A stretch of 35,326 nt of DNA from DASYUM01 sp036001225 (GTDB lineage: Bacteria > Methylomirabilota > Methylomirabilia > Rokubacteriales > DASRDR01), in the NCBI GenBank assembly GCA_036001225.1, contig DASYUM010000234.1, forward strand, positions 1 to 35,326, written 5' to 3'. Positions 23,418 through 31,974 of the stretch are shown here, piece after piece. Within the stretch, counting starts at the first letter, position 1. Each line of letters begins with the position of its first letter. The notes under the pieces were generated by a model. That model worked only from the letters and a program-made list of their open reading frames with translations, was not told the DNA's origin and did not search any database. Made by a program: the position numbers and the translations under genes.

Positions 23418-24536
23418 TCAGTCCTCTGACCGGGCGGCCTGCTCGGCGGCCTCCTGGTCGGCCAGGAAGATCTGGCACTCCTCCCACAAGGCGTCCACGA
23501 TCTGGGCCTCGGGCACCTTCCGCACGACCTCCCCCTTGCGGAAGATGAGTCCGATCCCGCGGCCGCCGGCCACGCCCACGTCGGCGCCTCGCGCCTCGCC
23601 GGGGCCGTTGACTTCACACCCCATAACTGCCACGTGGACGCTCTTGTTGAGACCGGCCAATCGCTTCTCCACCGCCGCCGCCAGGCCGACGAGGTCCACG
23701 TCCATACGGCCGCAGCCCGGGCAGGAGACGAACGTGATCCCATGCTTGCGGATTCCGAGCGCCTTGAGGATCTCGAGGCCGACCCGGACCTCCTCCACCG
23801 GATCGGCCGACAGCGAGACACGGATGGTGTCGCCGATCCCCTCGGCCAGGAGGGTCCCGATGCCGACTGCCGACTTGATGGCGCCGGCGGTGGGAGTCCC
23901 GGCTTCGGTGACGCCGAGGTGGAACGGGTAGTCGATCTGATCGGCCAGCATCCGGTAGGCCTCGATCATCATCGCGGGGTCGGAGGCCTTGAGCGAGATC
24001 TTCATCTCGGGGTAGCCACAGTCCTCGAGGATCCTCACGTGGCGGAGTGCCGATTCCACCATCCCCCGCGCGGTGGGGCCACCGTCCCGAGCCAGCAGGT
24101 CCCTTTCGAGCGAGCCGGCGTTCACCCCGATCCGGATCGGGATCCGGCGCTCCTTGGCGAGGTTGACCACCTCCATGACGAACTGCTGGCCGCCGATGTT
24201 GCCGGGATTGAGCCGGAGGCCGTCCACGCCTTGTTCGAGCGCCATGAGGGCGAGTCTGTAATTGAAGTGGATGTCGGCGATGAACGGTATCCGGATCTGC
24301 TTCTTGATGGCGGCCAGCTTCTCGGCAGCTTCCTTGACCGGGACCGCGACCCGCACGATCTCGCAACCGGCGGCCTCCAGGGCCCAGATCTGATCGACGG
24401 TCGCCTCCACGTCCCGGGTGTCCGTCTTGGTCATGGACTGGACGGTGATGGGGGCGTCGCCGCCCACCTGAAGGTTCCCGAGGCGCAGGGCGCGGCTCCG
24501 CCGGCGGGGAGGAGGAGAAGTGGCCGAGTGGGTCAT
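23418..24536 (-). CDS. ispG: 4-hydroxy-3-methylbut-2-enyl diphosphate synthase (IspG/GcpE)
   Basis: Penultimate enzyme of the MEP isoprenoid pathway; reductively converts MEcPP to HMBPP. 372 residues. Cluster ligands are Cys272 and Cys275 in SCPGCGR, Cys307 in VMGCEVNGPGE, and Glu314. TIM-barrel segments include VQSMTKTDTRDVEATV and RLNPGNIGG. The ATG lies 8 bases after the rseP stop with AGAGGA nearby; longer in-frame sequence overlaps rseP and was rejected. With dxr two genes upstream and a ferredoxin gene downstream, part of the MEP pathway and a likely reductant are grouped here. Confidence 0.97.
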   Translation of the reverse strand: MTHSATSPPPRRRSRALRLGNLQVGGDAPITVQSMTKTDTRDVEATVDQIWALEAAGCEIVRVAVPVKEAAEKLAAIKKQIRIPFIADIHFNYRLALMALEQGVDGLRLNPGNIGGQQFVMEVVNLAKERRIPIRIGVNAGSLERDLLARDGGPTARGMVESALRHVRILEDCGYPEMKISLKASDPAMMIEAYRMLADQIDYPFHLGVTEAGTPTAGAIKSAVGIGTLLAEGIGDTIRVSLSADPVEEVRVGLEILKALGIRKHGITFVSCPGCGRMDVDLVGLAAAVEKRLAGLNKSVHVAVMGCEVNGPGEARGADVGVAGGRGIGLIFRKGEVVRKVPEAQIVDALWEECQIFLADQEAAEQAARSED

Positions 24537-24544
24537 GGGATCCT

Positions 24545-26029
24545 CTACTTGAATAGGCGGCCGACGAGGGGCAGCCGCAAGATGTCGTTCCCGATGGCGA
24601 ACACCATGAGCAGCAGGAGGAGGGCGAGCCCGATCTGCTGAGCGATCTCGCGCTTCCGTACCGACAGGGCGCGGCCGAGGACACCCTCGATGGCGAAGAA
24701 GAGAAGGTGACCGCCGTCGAGCATGGGGACCGGCAGCAGGTTCAGGATGGCGAGATTGATGCTGATCACCGCCACCAGGAACGCGTAGGGGACGAAGCCC
24801 TCCTGCGCCGCCTGGCCGGCAGCCATGCCGATCTGCACCGGCCCCCCGATGTTGGACGCCGGGATGATGCCGGTCAAGAGCTTCCAGAAGGAGACCAGGG
24901 TCAACAGCGTCACGTCCCAGGTGCGCTGCAACCCCCGCCACACGGCGGCCGCCGGGTTGAGCCGCAGGTACGTCTGGGGCGAGCTCTGTCCGATGCCGAT
25001 CCGGGCCACCTTCACTTCGTGGCCGAGGGGATCCCGCTCGGTCACCGCCCGGGGCGTCAGCGCCACCTCCTGTCGCTGCCCATTGCGCTCGATGGTGAGC
25101 GTCAACGTCTCGCCCGCCCGCTTGCTGATGATCTCGGCCATCTCGTCCCAGGTGCGGATCGCCTGGCCATCGATGGCGACGATGCGGTCGCGGGGCCGGA
25201 GGCCGGCCTCGGCCGCCGGCATCCCCGGCTTCACCTCGCCGACGACCGGCGCCAGGTACGGCCCGGTGCCGAGGCTCCAGACCTCGGTGGGCTCGCCGAA
25301 TGGCGTCCGGGCCGGCATTCGCCGCGGGGTCACCGTGACCTGGCGGCGGGTCCCCGCACTGGCGACGGTGAGGCTCAGCGGCCGCCCCTCGGAGCGCGCC
25401 ACCTCCTCATCGAGCTGCCCCCAGTGGCGGATGGGCCGGCCATCCACCGCCAGCACCTCGTCGCCGGGCTGGAGTCCGGCCTGAGCGGCGGGCGAATCGG
25501 GTACCACCCGGCCGACCGTGGTCGGAAAGACAGGGATGCCGACCGCCGCGAAGATCAGCGAGAAGATCACGGCGGCCAGGACGAAGTTCATGCCGGGGCC
25601 CGCGAACACGATGAGGGCCCGGGCCCAGAGCGGCTTCAGCACGAACGACTTGAGGGGATTGATCCGCGCGGCGCCCGCCGGGTCGGCGGCTGGATGGATG
25701 GCGTCCTCGCCGTGGGCTTCCTCGCCATGCATCTTCACGTACCCGCCGAGCGGCACCACCGAGATACAGTATTCGGTCTCGCCCCGGCGGAACGACCACA
25801 GGCGGGGGCCGAAGCCGAGCGAGAAGCGCTCCACGCCCACGCCCACCCATTTCGCCACCAGGAAGTGCCCCAGTTCGTGGATGAAGATGAGCACGCTGAG
25901 CGCGATGACGAAGCTCACGATGTAGGTGAGCGCGATCGATCCGCTGGCTCCCAAGATCGGGGCCAGGAGCCCCCCGTCGGCCACCGCCAGTCCACCCAGG
26001 GCGAGCGCGAACAGTACCGCCAGACTCAC
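24545..26029 (-). CDS. rseP: site-2 metalloprotease RseP
   Basis: Membrane zinc protease for intramembrane cleavage, in many bacteria of anti-sigma factors. 494 residues, longer than the usual 420-450. HELGH (His51, Glu52, His55) lies in the second hydrophobic segment; the first, residues 1-28, is an extra N-terminal one. Two PDZ domains lie at about 165-235 and 255-330. The third ligand is Asp438 in NLLPVPMLDGGH, and a final membrane helix precedes the end. The start is GTG overlapping the dxr stop as GTGA. No RseA-like anti-sigma gene is in the window, so the substrate is unknown. Confidence 0.96.
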   Translation of the reverse strand: MSLAVLFALALGGLAVADGGLLAPILGASGSIALTYIVSFVIALSVLIFIHELGHFLVAKWVGVGVERFSLGFGPRLWSFRRGETEYCISVVPLGGYVKMHGEEAHGEDAIHPAADPAGAARINPLKSFVLKPLWARALIVFAGPGMNFVLAAVIFSLIFAAVGIPVFPTTVGRVVPDSPAAQAGLQPGDEVLAVDGRPIRHWGQLDEEVARSEGRPLSLTVASAGTRRQVTVTPRRMPARTPFGEPTEVWSLGTGPYLAPVVGEVKPGMPAAEAGLRPRDRIVAIDGQAIRTWDEMAEIISKRAGETLTLTIERNGQRQEVALTPRAVTERDPLGHEVKVARIGIGQSSPQTYLRLNPAAAVWRGLQRTWDVTLLTLVSFWKLLTGIIPASNIGGPVQIGMAAGQAAQEGFVPYAFLVAVISINLAILNLLPVPMLDGGHLLFFAIEGVLGRALSVRKREIAQQIGLALLLLLMVFAIGNDILRLPLVGRLFK

Positions 26030-27198
26030 CGTCTACTCCCCCGCCCTCGGTTCAAGGCGGCCTCCGTCCACAGCCGGGCCTCGGCGTCCACGCCGAGACA
26101 GGCCTCCAGGTCCTCCGCCCGCGCGCCAGCGTGAGCCTCGAGGGCCTCGGCGATCACGTGCGGGATGTCCATGAAGCCACAGCGGCCGTCCAGGAACGCC
26201 GTTACCGCGACCTCATTGGCCGCGTTGAGCACGACCGGGGCGGCGCCGCCGGCCTGCCCCGCCTCGCGGGCCAGGCGCAGACACGGAAAGCGCAGCACGT
26301 CAGGGGCTTCGAAGGTCAGCGCGCCCACCTTCACCAAGTCGAGCGCCGGCGCCGGGCAAGGTAGCCGCCGCGGGTGACTCAGCGCGTAGAGGATCGGGAT
26401 CCCCATGTCCGGCATGCCGAGCTGGGCCAGGATGGAGCCGTCGATGAACTCGACCATCGAGTGGACGACCGATTGGGGGTGAACCACCACGTCAACTTGG
26501 TCGAACGGCATGTCGAAGAGCCAGTGGGCCTCGATGACCTCCAGGCCCTTGTTCATGAGCGTCGCCGAATCGATGGTGATCTTGGCTCCCATGCGCCAGG
26601 TGGGATGCCGGAGGGCCTGGGCCACCGTCACCCGCTCGAGTGCCTCCTCCGAGTAGCTCGCGAACGGCCCGCCCGACGCCGTCAGGATGAGACGCTTCAC
26701 CGGCCCATGGTCGGCCCCGGCCAGACATTGAAAAATCGCGCTGTGCTCGGAGTCCACCGGCAGCAGGGCCACCCCGTGTTGGCGGGCGGCCGCCGTCATC
26801 AGCGGGCCGGCCATGACCAGCGTCTCTTTGTTGGCCAGCGCCACCGTCCGCCCGGACCGGATAGCGGCCAGCGTCGGCAACAGCCCCGCTCCCCCGACCA
26901 GGGCCGACAGCACGATGTCGGCCGTCACCGTCGAGGCCACCGCGACCAGCCCCTCGGGGCCGGCCAGCAGCTCGGGGTGAGGCGGCGGCAGGGCGCGGGC
27001 GAGCGCGTCGCGCGCGGCCGGCTCCAGCAGCGCGACCGCCTGCGGGCGATGGGCGCGGATCTGCTCGACGAGAACCGGGAGGTTCGAGCCCCGGGCGGCC
27101 AACCCCCCGATACGGAACTCGTCGGGGAATTGGGCGACCAGCTCGAGGGTCCGTCGGCCGACAGACCCCGTGGCGCCGAGAACGGTGACAGTTTTCAC
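26026..27198 (-). CDS. dxr: 1-deoxy-D-xylulose 5-phosphate reductoisomerase
   Basis: First committed step of the MEP pathway: NADPH-dependent conversion of DXP to MEP. 390 residues. The Rossmann motif is VLGATGSVGRRTL; metal ligands are Asp149 and Glu151 in PVDSEHSA and Glu220 in MNKGLEVIEA, with Lys217 beside them. The substrate loop is TASGGPF and HPTWRMGAKITIDSATL follows. The start is GTG, 13 bases after the cdsA stop. It is coupled to rseP by overlap. The order uppS-cdsA-dxr-rseP is widely conserved. Confidence 0.98.
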   Translation of the reverse strand: MKTVTVLGATGSVGRRTLELVAQFPDEFRIGGLAARGSNLPVLVEQIRAHRPQAVALLEPAARDALARALPPPHPELLAGPEGLVAVASTVTADIVLSALVGGAGLLPTLAAIRSGRTVALANKETLVMAGPLMTAAARQHGVALLPVDSEHSAIFQCLAGADHGPVKRLILTASGGPFASYSEEALERVTVAQALRHPTWRMGAKITIDSATLMNKGLEVIEAHWLFDMPFDQVDVVVHPQSVVHSMVEFIDGSILAQLGMPDMGIPILYALSHPRRLPCPAPALDLVKVGALTFEAPDVLRFPCLRLAREAGQAGGAAPVVLNAANEVAVTAFLDGRCGFMDIPHVIAEALEAHAGARAEDLEACLGVDAEARLWTEAALNRGRGSRR

Positions 27199-27211
27199 GC
27201 CGGGCTGTGCA

Positions 27212-28027
27212 TCACGTGGGGCTTATCAAGAGCTTCACATAATAATACAGGGCGGGCACGTTGAACAGCAAGGAGTCCAGGCGATCGAGGAGCCCGCCAT
27301 GCCCGGGAATCAGGTCGCTCGCGTCTTTCGTCTCCGCGCTGCGCTTGAGAAACGACTCCGCGAGGTCGCCGATCTGACCGAGCACGCCCAGCGTCACGCC
27401 GATGCCGAGCGCGTGGGCCGCCGTGAAGCCGGGCAGCGGCGCCGCCACCACGGCCAGCCCGGCGGCCGCCAGCGAAGCCACGATCTGGGCGGCCGCGCCT
27501 TCCACTGTTTTGGCCGGGCTGATGCGAGGGGCGAGCTTGTGCCGGCCCCAGCGGCCACCGACGAAGTAGGCGGCGGTCTCGCCGCACCAGGTGACGCCGA
27601 GGGTGAGAAAGATGAGGGCCACCCCGTGGGGGAGCGTCCGCAGCCAGATCGCGTGACCGAGGAGCCAGGCGCAGTAGCAGACCCCGAGGAGGGTCAGCGC
27701 GCTGCCCGTCCAGTCGAGGCCGGGGCCGCTCCGATGCCGGAGGCCCGCCGCCAGGCAACCGGCGACCGCCAGCGACAGGGCCAGCGAGACGAGCCAGGCG
27801 CGCTCGCCGCCGCCGGCGAAGGCGACGACGACGGCACCGCCGAAGAGCAAGCCGGGGCCGGCGGCCGCGATCACGCCGACCCGGCCGAACATTCGATAGA
27901 GCTCCCACTGCGCGATCAGCACCAGGGCGAGGATGAAGGCGGCGAACAGCCAGGGGGGGGCGAGCGCGATGAACGCCACCAGGACCGGCAGTGCCACGAC
28001 GGCGGTCAGGATGCGCTGCGCGAGCAC
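27212..28027 (-). CDS. cdsA: phosphatidate cytidylyltransferase (CDP-diglyceride synthase)
   Basis: Integral membrane enzyme making CDP-diacylglycerol from phosphatidate and CTP. 271 residues with about eight hydrophobic segments. The family signature is visible near the C-terminus: GDLAESFLKRSAETKDAS followed by IPGHGGLLDRLDSL. LAPRISPAKTVEGA precedes it; the usual WCGDTAAY reads WCGETAAY here. The start is GTG without a clear ribosome binding site. A C8 run on the coding strand encodes Ala-Pro-Pro and the frame is intact. The 155-base gap before it holds a diverged class 4 repeat. Confidence 0.96.
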   Translation of the reverse strand: MLAQRILTAVVALPVLVAFIALAPPWLFAAFILALVLIAQWELYRMFGRVGVIAAAGPGLLFGGAVVVAFAGGGERAWLVSLALSLAVAGCLAAGLRHRSGPGLDWTGSALTLLGVCYCAWLLGHAIWLRTLPHGVALIFLTLGVTWCGETAAYFVGGRWGRHKLAPRISPAKTVEGAAAQIVASLAAAGLAVVAAPLPGFTAAHALGIGVTLGVLGQIGDLAESFLKRSAETKDASDLIPGHGGLLDRLDSLLFNVPALYYYVKLLISPT

Positions 28028-28094
28028 GCGGCCGGCCCGACCGGTCAGGCGCCGGTTACTCGGCCCGGCCCCAGACCTGAGTCGTCACGGACGC

Positions 28095-28132
28095 GGGGCG
28101 AGGATGCCGAGCGGCGACGGATATCGGCCCGG
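28095..28132. repeat. diverged class 4 repeat, uppS-cdsA gap
   Basis: Matches the class 4 copy at 29605 at 29 of 38 positions; the ends GGGGCGAGGA and CGACGG..ATCGGCCCGG are the best-conserved parts. It lies wholly between genes, unlike the other two copies. The rest of the gap shows no clear promoter or terminator. Confidence 0.45.
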
Positions 28133-28182
28133 CACCTACGGGGCCTCGACGTCACTGCCGCGAAGCCGCCAACCGTTGCGCA

Positions 28183-28983
28183 CTAGACTCCGCCGAAGCG
28201 GCGCGTCCGTCCCTGATAATCGGCGATGGCGAGGTAGAGATCCCGGGACGAGAAGTCGGGCCAGAGCGTGGGGAGAACGAGCAGCTCGGTGTAGGCGACC
28301 TGCCAGAGCAGGAAGTTCGACAGCCGGAACTCGCCGCTGGTCCGGATGAGGAGGTCGGGGTCGGGAACGCCGGCGGTATCGAGGGCGGCCGTCACGTCCG
28401 CCTCCTCGATCGCTTCCGGGCTCAGCTCGCCGCGCTGCACCCGGACCGCGATGGCCCGAATGGTGCGCACCAGCTCGCGACGGCCCCCGTAGTTCAGCGC
28501 GATCGAGAGCACGAGCCCGGTGTTGCCAGCCGTCGCGGCCACCGCCCGCTGGATGCTCTGGCGAACGCCGGAGCCGAGGGCAGCCGTCTCGCCGAGCAGC
28601 CGCAGCCGCACGTTGTTGCCACAGAGCTCGGGCAGCTCCTGCTCGACCGAGCTCTCCAGGAGCCGCATCAGGAACTCGACCTCGGGAGCGGGGCGCGTCC
28701 AGTTCTCGGAAGAGAACGCGAAGAGCGTCAGGTACTCGATGCCGAGGCGGGCGGCGGCCCGCACCGTGCTCCGGGCTGCCTGCACCCCCTCCCGGTGGCC
28801 GGCCACTCGCGGCAGGTTCCGGGCCCGCGCCCACCGGCCGTTGCCATCCATGATGATGGCCACGTGGCGGGGAAGCGGGTGGGCCCGGATGGCGTCGAGG
28901 AGGGCGCCCTCGGGGTCGGCGGCGCCGGCGACCGGCCGGTCGGCGCCCTCGGCCCGGTCGGCTCCCGGCCGTCGGGAGGTCAA
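28183..28983 (-). CDS. uppS: undecaprenyl diphosphate synthase (cis-prenyltransferase)
   Basis: Makes the C55 lipid carrier for peptidoglycan from FPP and IPP. 266 residues; the catalytic Asp46 is in VAIIMDGNGRWA. Other motifs are GHREGVQAA, FAFSSENWTRP, and IRTSGEFRLSNFLLWQ near the end. The start is TTG, overlapping the frr stop as TTGA. No ATG or GTG lies between it and the catalytic motif at a sensible distance, so it appears translationally coupled to frr, with an N-terminal extension of about 20 residues. Confidence 0.96.
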   Translation of the reverse strand: MTSRRPGADRAEGADRPVAGAADPEGALLDAIRAHPLPRHVAIIMDGNGRWARARNLPRVAGHREGVQAARSTVRAAARLGIEYLTLFAFSSENWTRPAPEVEFLMRLLESSVEQELPELCGNNVRLRLLGETAALGSGVRQSIQRAVAATAGNTGLVLSIALNYGGRRELVRTIRAIAVRVQRGELSPEAIEEADVTAALDTAGVPDPDLLIRTSGEFRLSNFLLWQVAYTELLVLPTLWPDFSSRDLYLAIADYQGRTRRFGGV

Positions 28984-29543
28984 AACTCGAGGATCTCCTG
29001 CTCCTTCTTCTTCAGCAGCTCGTCCACCCGCTGGACGAAGCGATCGGTCAGCTTCTGGAGCTCCCCCTCACTGCGCTTTTCGTCGTCCTCGGAGATCTTC
29101 TTGTCCTTGGCCAGGGCCCGGAGCCTTTCCTTGGCCTCCCGGCGGATGTTGCGCACAGCGACCCGGGCCTCCTCGGCCTGCTTGCCGACCGCCTTGGCCA
29201 GCTGCTTGCGGCGCTCCTCGTTGAGGGGGGGCATGCTGAGGCGGATGACCTTCCCGTCGTTGGCGGGGGTGAGACCGAGGTCGGACTTCTGGATCGCCTT
29301 CTCGATCTTGGGGAGCACGCTGGCGTCCCAAGGCTGGATGATGAGGGTCCGGGGATCCGGCACCGAGATGCTCGCCACCTGGGCCACCGGTGTCAGCGTG
29401 TTGTAGTAATCGACCCGGACGCCCTCCAGGAGGGCGGCCGTGGCCCGGCCCGTCCGCACGCCCGCGAACTCCCGGCTCAGCGTGTCGATCGCGCCCTGCA
29501 TCCGACCCTCGGCATCCTTGTGGACCGGCTGGGTGGCGTTCAT
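28980..29543 (-). CDS. frr: ribosome recycling factor
   Basis: Splits post-termination ribosomes together with EF-G. 187 residues from the ATG at 29543, close to the usual 185. Typical segments are MQGAIDTLSREFAGVRTGRA, TPVAQVASISVPDPRTLIIQ and the long helical part with RLSMPPLNEERRKQL and VRNIRREAKE. GAGGTG lies 6 nt before the ATG; an upstream in-frame start adds 20 unrelated residues and was rejected. It follows pyrH, in the standard rpsB-tsf-pyrH-frr order. Confidence 0.98.
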   Translation of the reverse strand: MNATQPVHKDAEGRMQGAIDTLSREFAGVRTGRATAALLEGVRVDYYNTLTPVAQVASISVPDPRTLIIQPWDASVLPKIEKAIQKSDLGLTPANDGKVIRLSMPPLNEERRKQLAKAVGKQAEEARVAVRNIRREAKERLRALAKDKKISEDDEKRSEGELQKLTDRFVQRVDELLKKKEQEILEF

Positions 29544-29604
29544 GGTTTCACCTCGCTGACGGCGTTTCTCGGGCGAAGGCACGCACTCGTCACCTCGAAG
29601 CACC

Positions 29605-29644
29605 GGGCCGAGGACGAGGGGATGCGACGGTCATCGGCCCGGGA
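29605..29644. repeat. class 4 repeat overlapping the pyrH stop codon
   Basis: Matches 14261-14300 at 37 of its first 39 bases. On the minus strand it reads CCCGGGCCGATGA, giving pyrH its last Pro-Gly-Arg and stop, as the other copy does for nrnA. The complementary ends GGGCCGA and TCGGCCC allow a hairpin just past the gene end. Confidence 0.78.
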
Positions 29645-30383
29645 CACTCGACCCTTCGAAGGCGCCGACGAAGGAACCGACCCCCGGCTCGCCCAGCACG
29701 ATCCGCCGGAGGTTGCCGGGCGTGTTGAGGTTGAACACCCCGATGGGGAGCTTGTTGTCCATGCAGAGCGAGATGGCGGTGGTGTCCATGACGCGGAGCC
29801 CGCGGTTCAGGACCTCGATGTAGGTCACCCGTGGCAGGCGAACGGCCTGGGGGTCGAGGACAGGATCGGCCGAGTAGATCCCGTCCACCTTGGTGGCCTT
29901 GAGGATGATCTCGGCCCCGATTTCGGCCGCCCGGAGGGCGGCGGCGGTGTCGGTGGTGAAGAAGGGGTTGCCGGTGCCGGCGGCGAAGATCACGATCCGG
30001 CCCTTCTCCAGGTGGCGAATCGCCCGGCGCCGGATGTAGGGCTCGGCCACCGCCGGCATGTTGATAGCCGACTGCACCCGGGTCAACAGCCCCGCCTTCT
30101 CGAGAGCATTCTGGAGGGCGAGACCGTTCAGCACGGTCGCCAGCATCCCCATGTAATCGGCCGAGGCCCGGTCCATCCCCGCGGCGGCGGCCTCGAGGCC
30201 GCGGAAGATGTTGCCGCCGCCGATGACGATCGCCACCTCGACGCCGAGGCCGAGGACGCTGCGGACCTCCTCGACGACGCGGTCGAGCACCGCCGGCTCG
30301 ATCCCGTAGCCCTGGCCCCCGGCCAGCGCCTCGCCGGAGAGCTTCAACAGGATCCGCTTGTAAATCGCCTGGGGCTCCGCCAC
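29631..30383 (-). CDS. pyrH: UMP kinase
   Basis: Phosphorylates UMP to UDP; hexameric amino acid kinase-family enzyme. 250 residues. Motifs are RILLKLSGEAL, VIGGGNIFRG and AAGTGNPFFTTDTAA, followed by ILKATKVDGIYSADP. The GTG start has AGGAG 5 nt upstream. The C-terminal residues after FVGAFEGSS fall in a dispersed repeat, so the final Pro-Gly-Arg may be recent. It lies between tsf and frr, the usual place. Confidence 0.98.
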   Translation of the reverse strand: MAEPQAIYKRILLKLSGEALAGGQGYGIEPAVLDRVVEEVRSVLGLGVEVAIVIGGGNIFRGLEAAAAGMDRASADYMGMLATVLNGLALQNALEKAGLLTRVQSAINMPAVAEPYIRRRAIRHLEKGRIVIFAAGTGNPFFTTDTAAALRAAEIGAEIILKATKVDGIYSADPVLDPQAVRLPRVTYIEVLNRGLRVMDTTAISLCMDNKLPIGVFNLNTPGNLRRIVLGEPGVGSFVGAFEGSSVPGR

Positions 30384-30431
30384 TCCCGCTCCTGACCCGC
30401 CGGTGGGCGCGCGGACGGCCGCCGGGGCGGC

Positions 30432-31031
30432 CTACTCGCCGACCTGGAACCGGACGAAGCGCCGCACGGCGATCTTCTCGTGGGTCTTCGCGCTCACCTC
30501 CGCCACCAGGTCCTTGACCCGCGTCTTGCCGCTGGGGTCGCGCTGGAACACCTGGTCCAGCAGGCAGGTCTCCTCGTAGAACTTGGTGAGCTTCCCCTCG
30601 ATGATCTTCTCCAACACCTGAGGTGGCTTCTTCTGGTCGGCGAGCTGCTGTCGGTAGATCTCCTTCTCCCGCTCGATCACCGCCGGGGGCACGTCCTCCC
30701 GGGAGAGGTAGATGGGATTCGCCGACGCAACCTGCATCGCGAGGTTCCGCACCAGCTCCTGGAATTGCTCGTTACGGGCCACGAAATCGGTCTCGCAGAT
30801 GACCTCGACCAGCACGCCGAGCTTTCCGGTGTGGTGGACGTAGGTGCCGACGATGCCTTCGCGCGCCTCCCGGTGGGCGCGCTTGGCCGCCGAGGCCAGG
30901 CCCTTCTTCCGGAGATAATCAACGGCCTTCTCCAGGTCGTCCTGGGACGCGGCAAGCGCCTCCTTGCAGTCCATCACGCCGGCGCCGGTTTTTTCCCGGA
31001 GCTCGCGCACCCTTTCTGCCGTGGTGGCCAT
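30432..31031 (-). CDS. tsf: translation elongation factor Ts (short form)
   Basis: Nucleotide exchange factor for EF-Tu. Only 199 residues, against about 283 in E. coli, but similar to the short Thermus-type EF-Ts. The N-terminal UBA-like domain has VRELREKTGAGVMDCKEAL; the EF-Tu-contacting motif is CETDFVARNEQF. The C-terminus IAVRRFVRFQVGE is complete, so this is a short family form rather than a truncation. AGGAGG stands 12 nt upstream of the ATG, a long spacing. It follows rpsB by 38 bases. Confidence 0.97.
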   Translation of the reverse strand: MATTAERVRELREKTGAGVMDCKEALAASQDDLEKAVDYLRKKGLASAAKRAHREAREGIVGTYVHHTGKLGVLVEVICETDFVARNEQFQELVRNLAMQVASANPIYLSREDVPPAVIEREKEIYRQQLADQKKPPQVLEKIIEGKLTKFYEETCLLDQVFQRDPSGKTRVKDLVAEVSAKTHEKIAVRRFVRFQVGE

Positions 31032-31069
31032 GGTGGTCCGATGCCTCCTGGATCGTCGCGGTCGGCCGG

Positions 31070-31855
31070 CTAGGAGCCGGCCGGCATCGCCTCGGCCGCG
31101 GCCTCCGCCACTTCCGCCGCCGCCACCGGCTCGGGAGCCGCCGGCGCCGCCCCCTCGACCGTCATCTTGCTCACGACCCCGCGCCCTTCGACCACCGCGT
31201 CGGCGACCCGGGAGGTGATCAGCCGAATCGCGCGGATCGCGTCGTCGTTCCCCGGAATCGGATGGTCGATGCCGGTGGGATCGCAGTTGGTGTCCACGAT
31301 GGCGATGATCGGGATGGCGAGCTTCTGGGCCTCGGCGACCGCGATCCGCTCCTTGCGGGGATCGATGATGTAAACCGCGGAGGGCAGATGGTCCATCTGC
31401 TTGATGCCGAACAGCGCCTTTTCGAGCTTCGCCCGCTCGCGCTCGAGGCCGAGGGCCTCCTTCTTGGGCAGGCGCTCCATCTCGCCGGTCTCCCGCATCT
31501 CGTCCAGCCGCTTGAGATGGGCGATCGACTTGCGGATGGTGGCGAAGTTGGTGAGGGTGCCGCCCAGCCAGCGCTGGTTGACGTAGAACATGCCGCAGCG
31601 GCCGGCCTCCTCGGCGACCGTCTCCTGGGCCTGCTTCTTGGTGCCGACGAACAGCAGCGACCCGCCATTGGCGGCCAAGTCGCGCGCGAACAGGTATGCG
31701 TCGCGGAACTTCTTGAGCGTCTTCTGGAGGTCGATGATGTAGATGCCGTTCCGCTCGCCGAAGATGTACTTGGCCATCTTCGGGTTCCACCGCTTGGTCT
31801 GGTGGCCGAAGTGGACGCCGGCCTCCAGCAATTCCTTCATGGTGATCTGGGACAT
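31070..31855 (-). CDS. rpsB: 30S ribosomal protein S2
   Basis: 261 residues from the ATG at 31855. Diagnostic segments are MKELLEAGVHFGHQTKRWNP, YVNQRWLGGTLTNFATI and IAIVDTNCDPTGIDHPIPGN. The C-terminal Ala/Glu/Pro-rich tail is low complexity. GAGGAGG stands 5 nt before the ATG; a longer in-frame start would run into the leader and was rejected. The leader holds a hairpin. S2 commonly represses its own operon through the leader mRNA, which is possible here but not shown. Confidence 0.98.
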   Translation of the reverse strand: MSQITMKELLEAGVHFGHQTKRWNPKMAKYIFGERNGIYIIDLQKTLKKFRDAYLFARDLAANGGSLLFVGTKKQAQETVAEEAGRCGMFYVNQRWLGGTLTNFATIRKSIAHLKRLDEMRETGEMERLPKKEALGLERERAKLEKALFGIKQMDHLPSAVYIIDPRKERIAVAEAQKLAIPIIAIVDTNCDPTGIDHPIPGNDDAIRAIRLITSRVADAVVEGRGVVSKMTVEGAAPAAPEPVAAAEVAEAAAEAMPAGS

Positions 31856-31944
31856 TGAGCCTCCTCGCTCGGTTTTCGCCTCCGCGTCCCCTGCGGTCCG
31901 CCGGTCGGCGGGCACCGCCACCGAAGCCGGGACGCGTGCGGAAT

Positions 31945-31966
31945 CGGCAGGGATGACCACCTGCCG
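31945..31966. other. hairpin in the argJ-rpsB gap
   Basis: Perfect 7-bp arms CGGCAGG and CCTGCCG around an 8-base loop, starting 8 bases past the argJ stop on the minus strand. No U-tract follows. It could mark the argJ 3' end or form part of an S2-responsive leader. I see no convincing promoter in the 119-base gap; the best weak candidate, with a TAAGAT -10, lies inside the end of argJ. Confidence 0.35.
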
Positions 31967-31974
31967 CGGTGACA

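Noticed and set aside
27953..27960. G8 homopolymer inside cdsA as a phase-variable tract
   Set aside because: It encodes Ala-Pro-Pro in a hydrophobic segment with the frame intact, and such runs are expected by chance at this GC content.
31856..31974. A promoter for rpsB in its leader
   Set aside because: No pair of -35/-10 boxes with acceptable spacing; the only candidate (TAAGAT inside the argJ end) has a poor -35.
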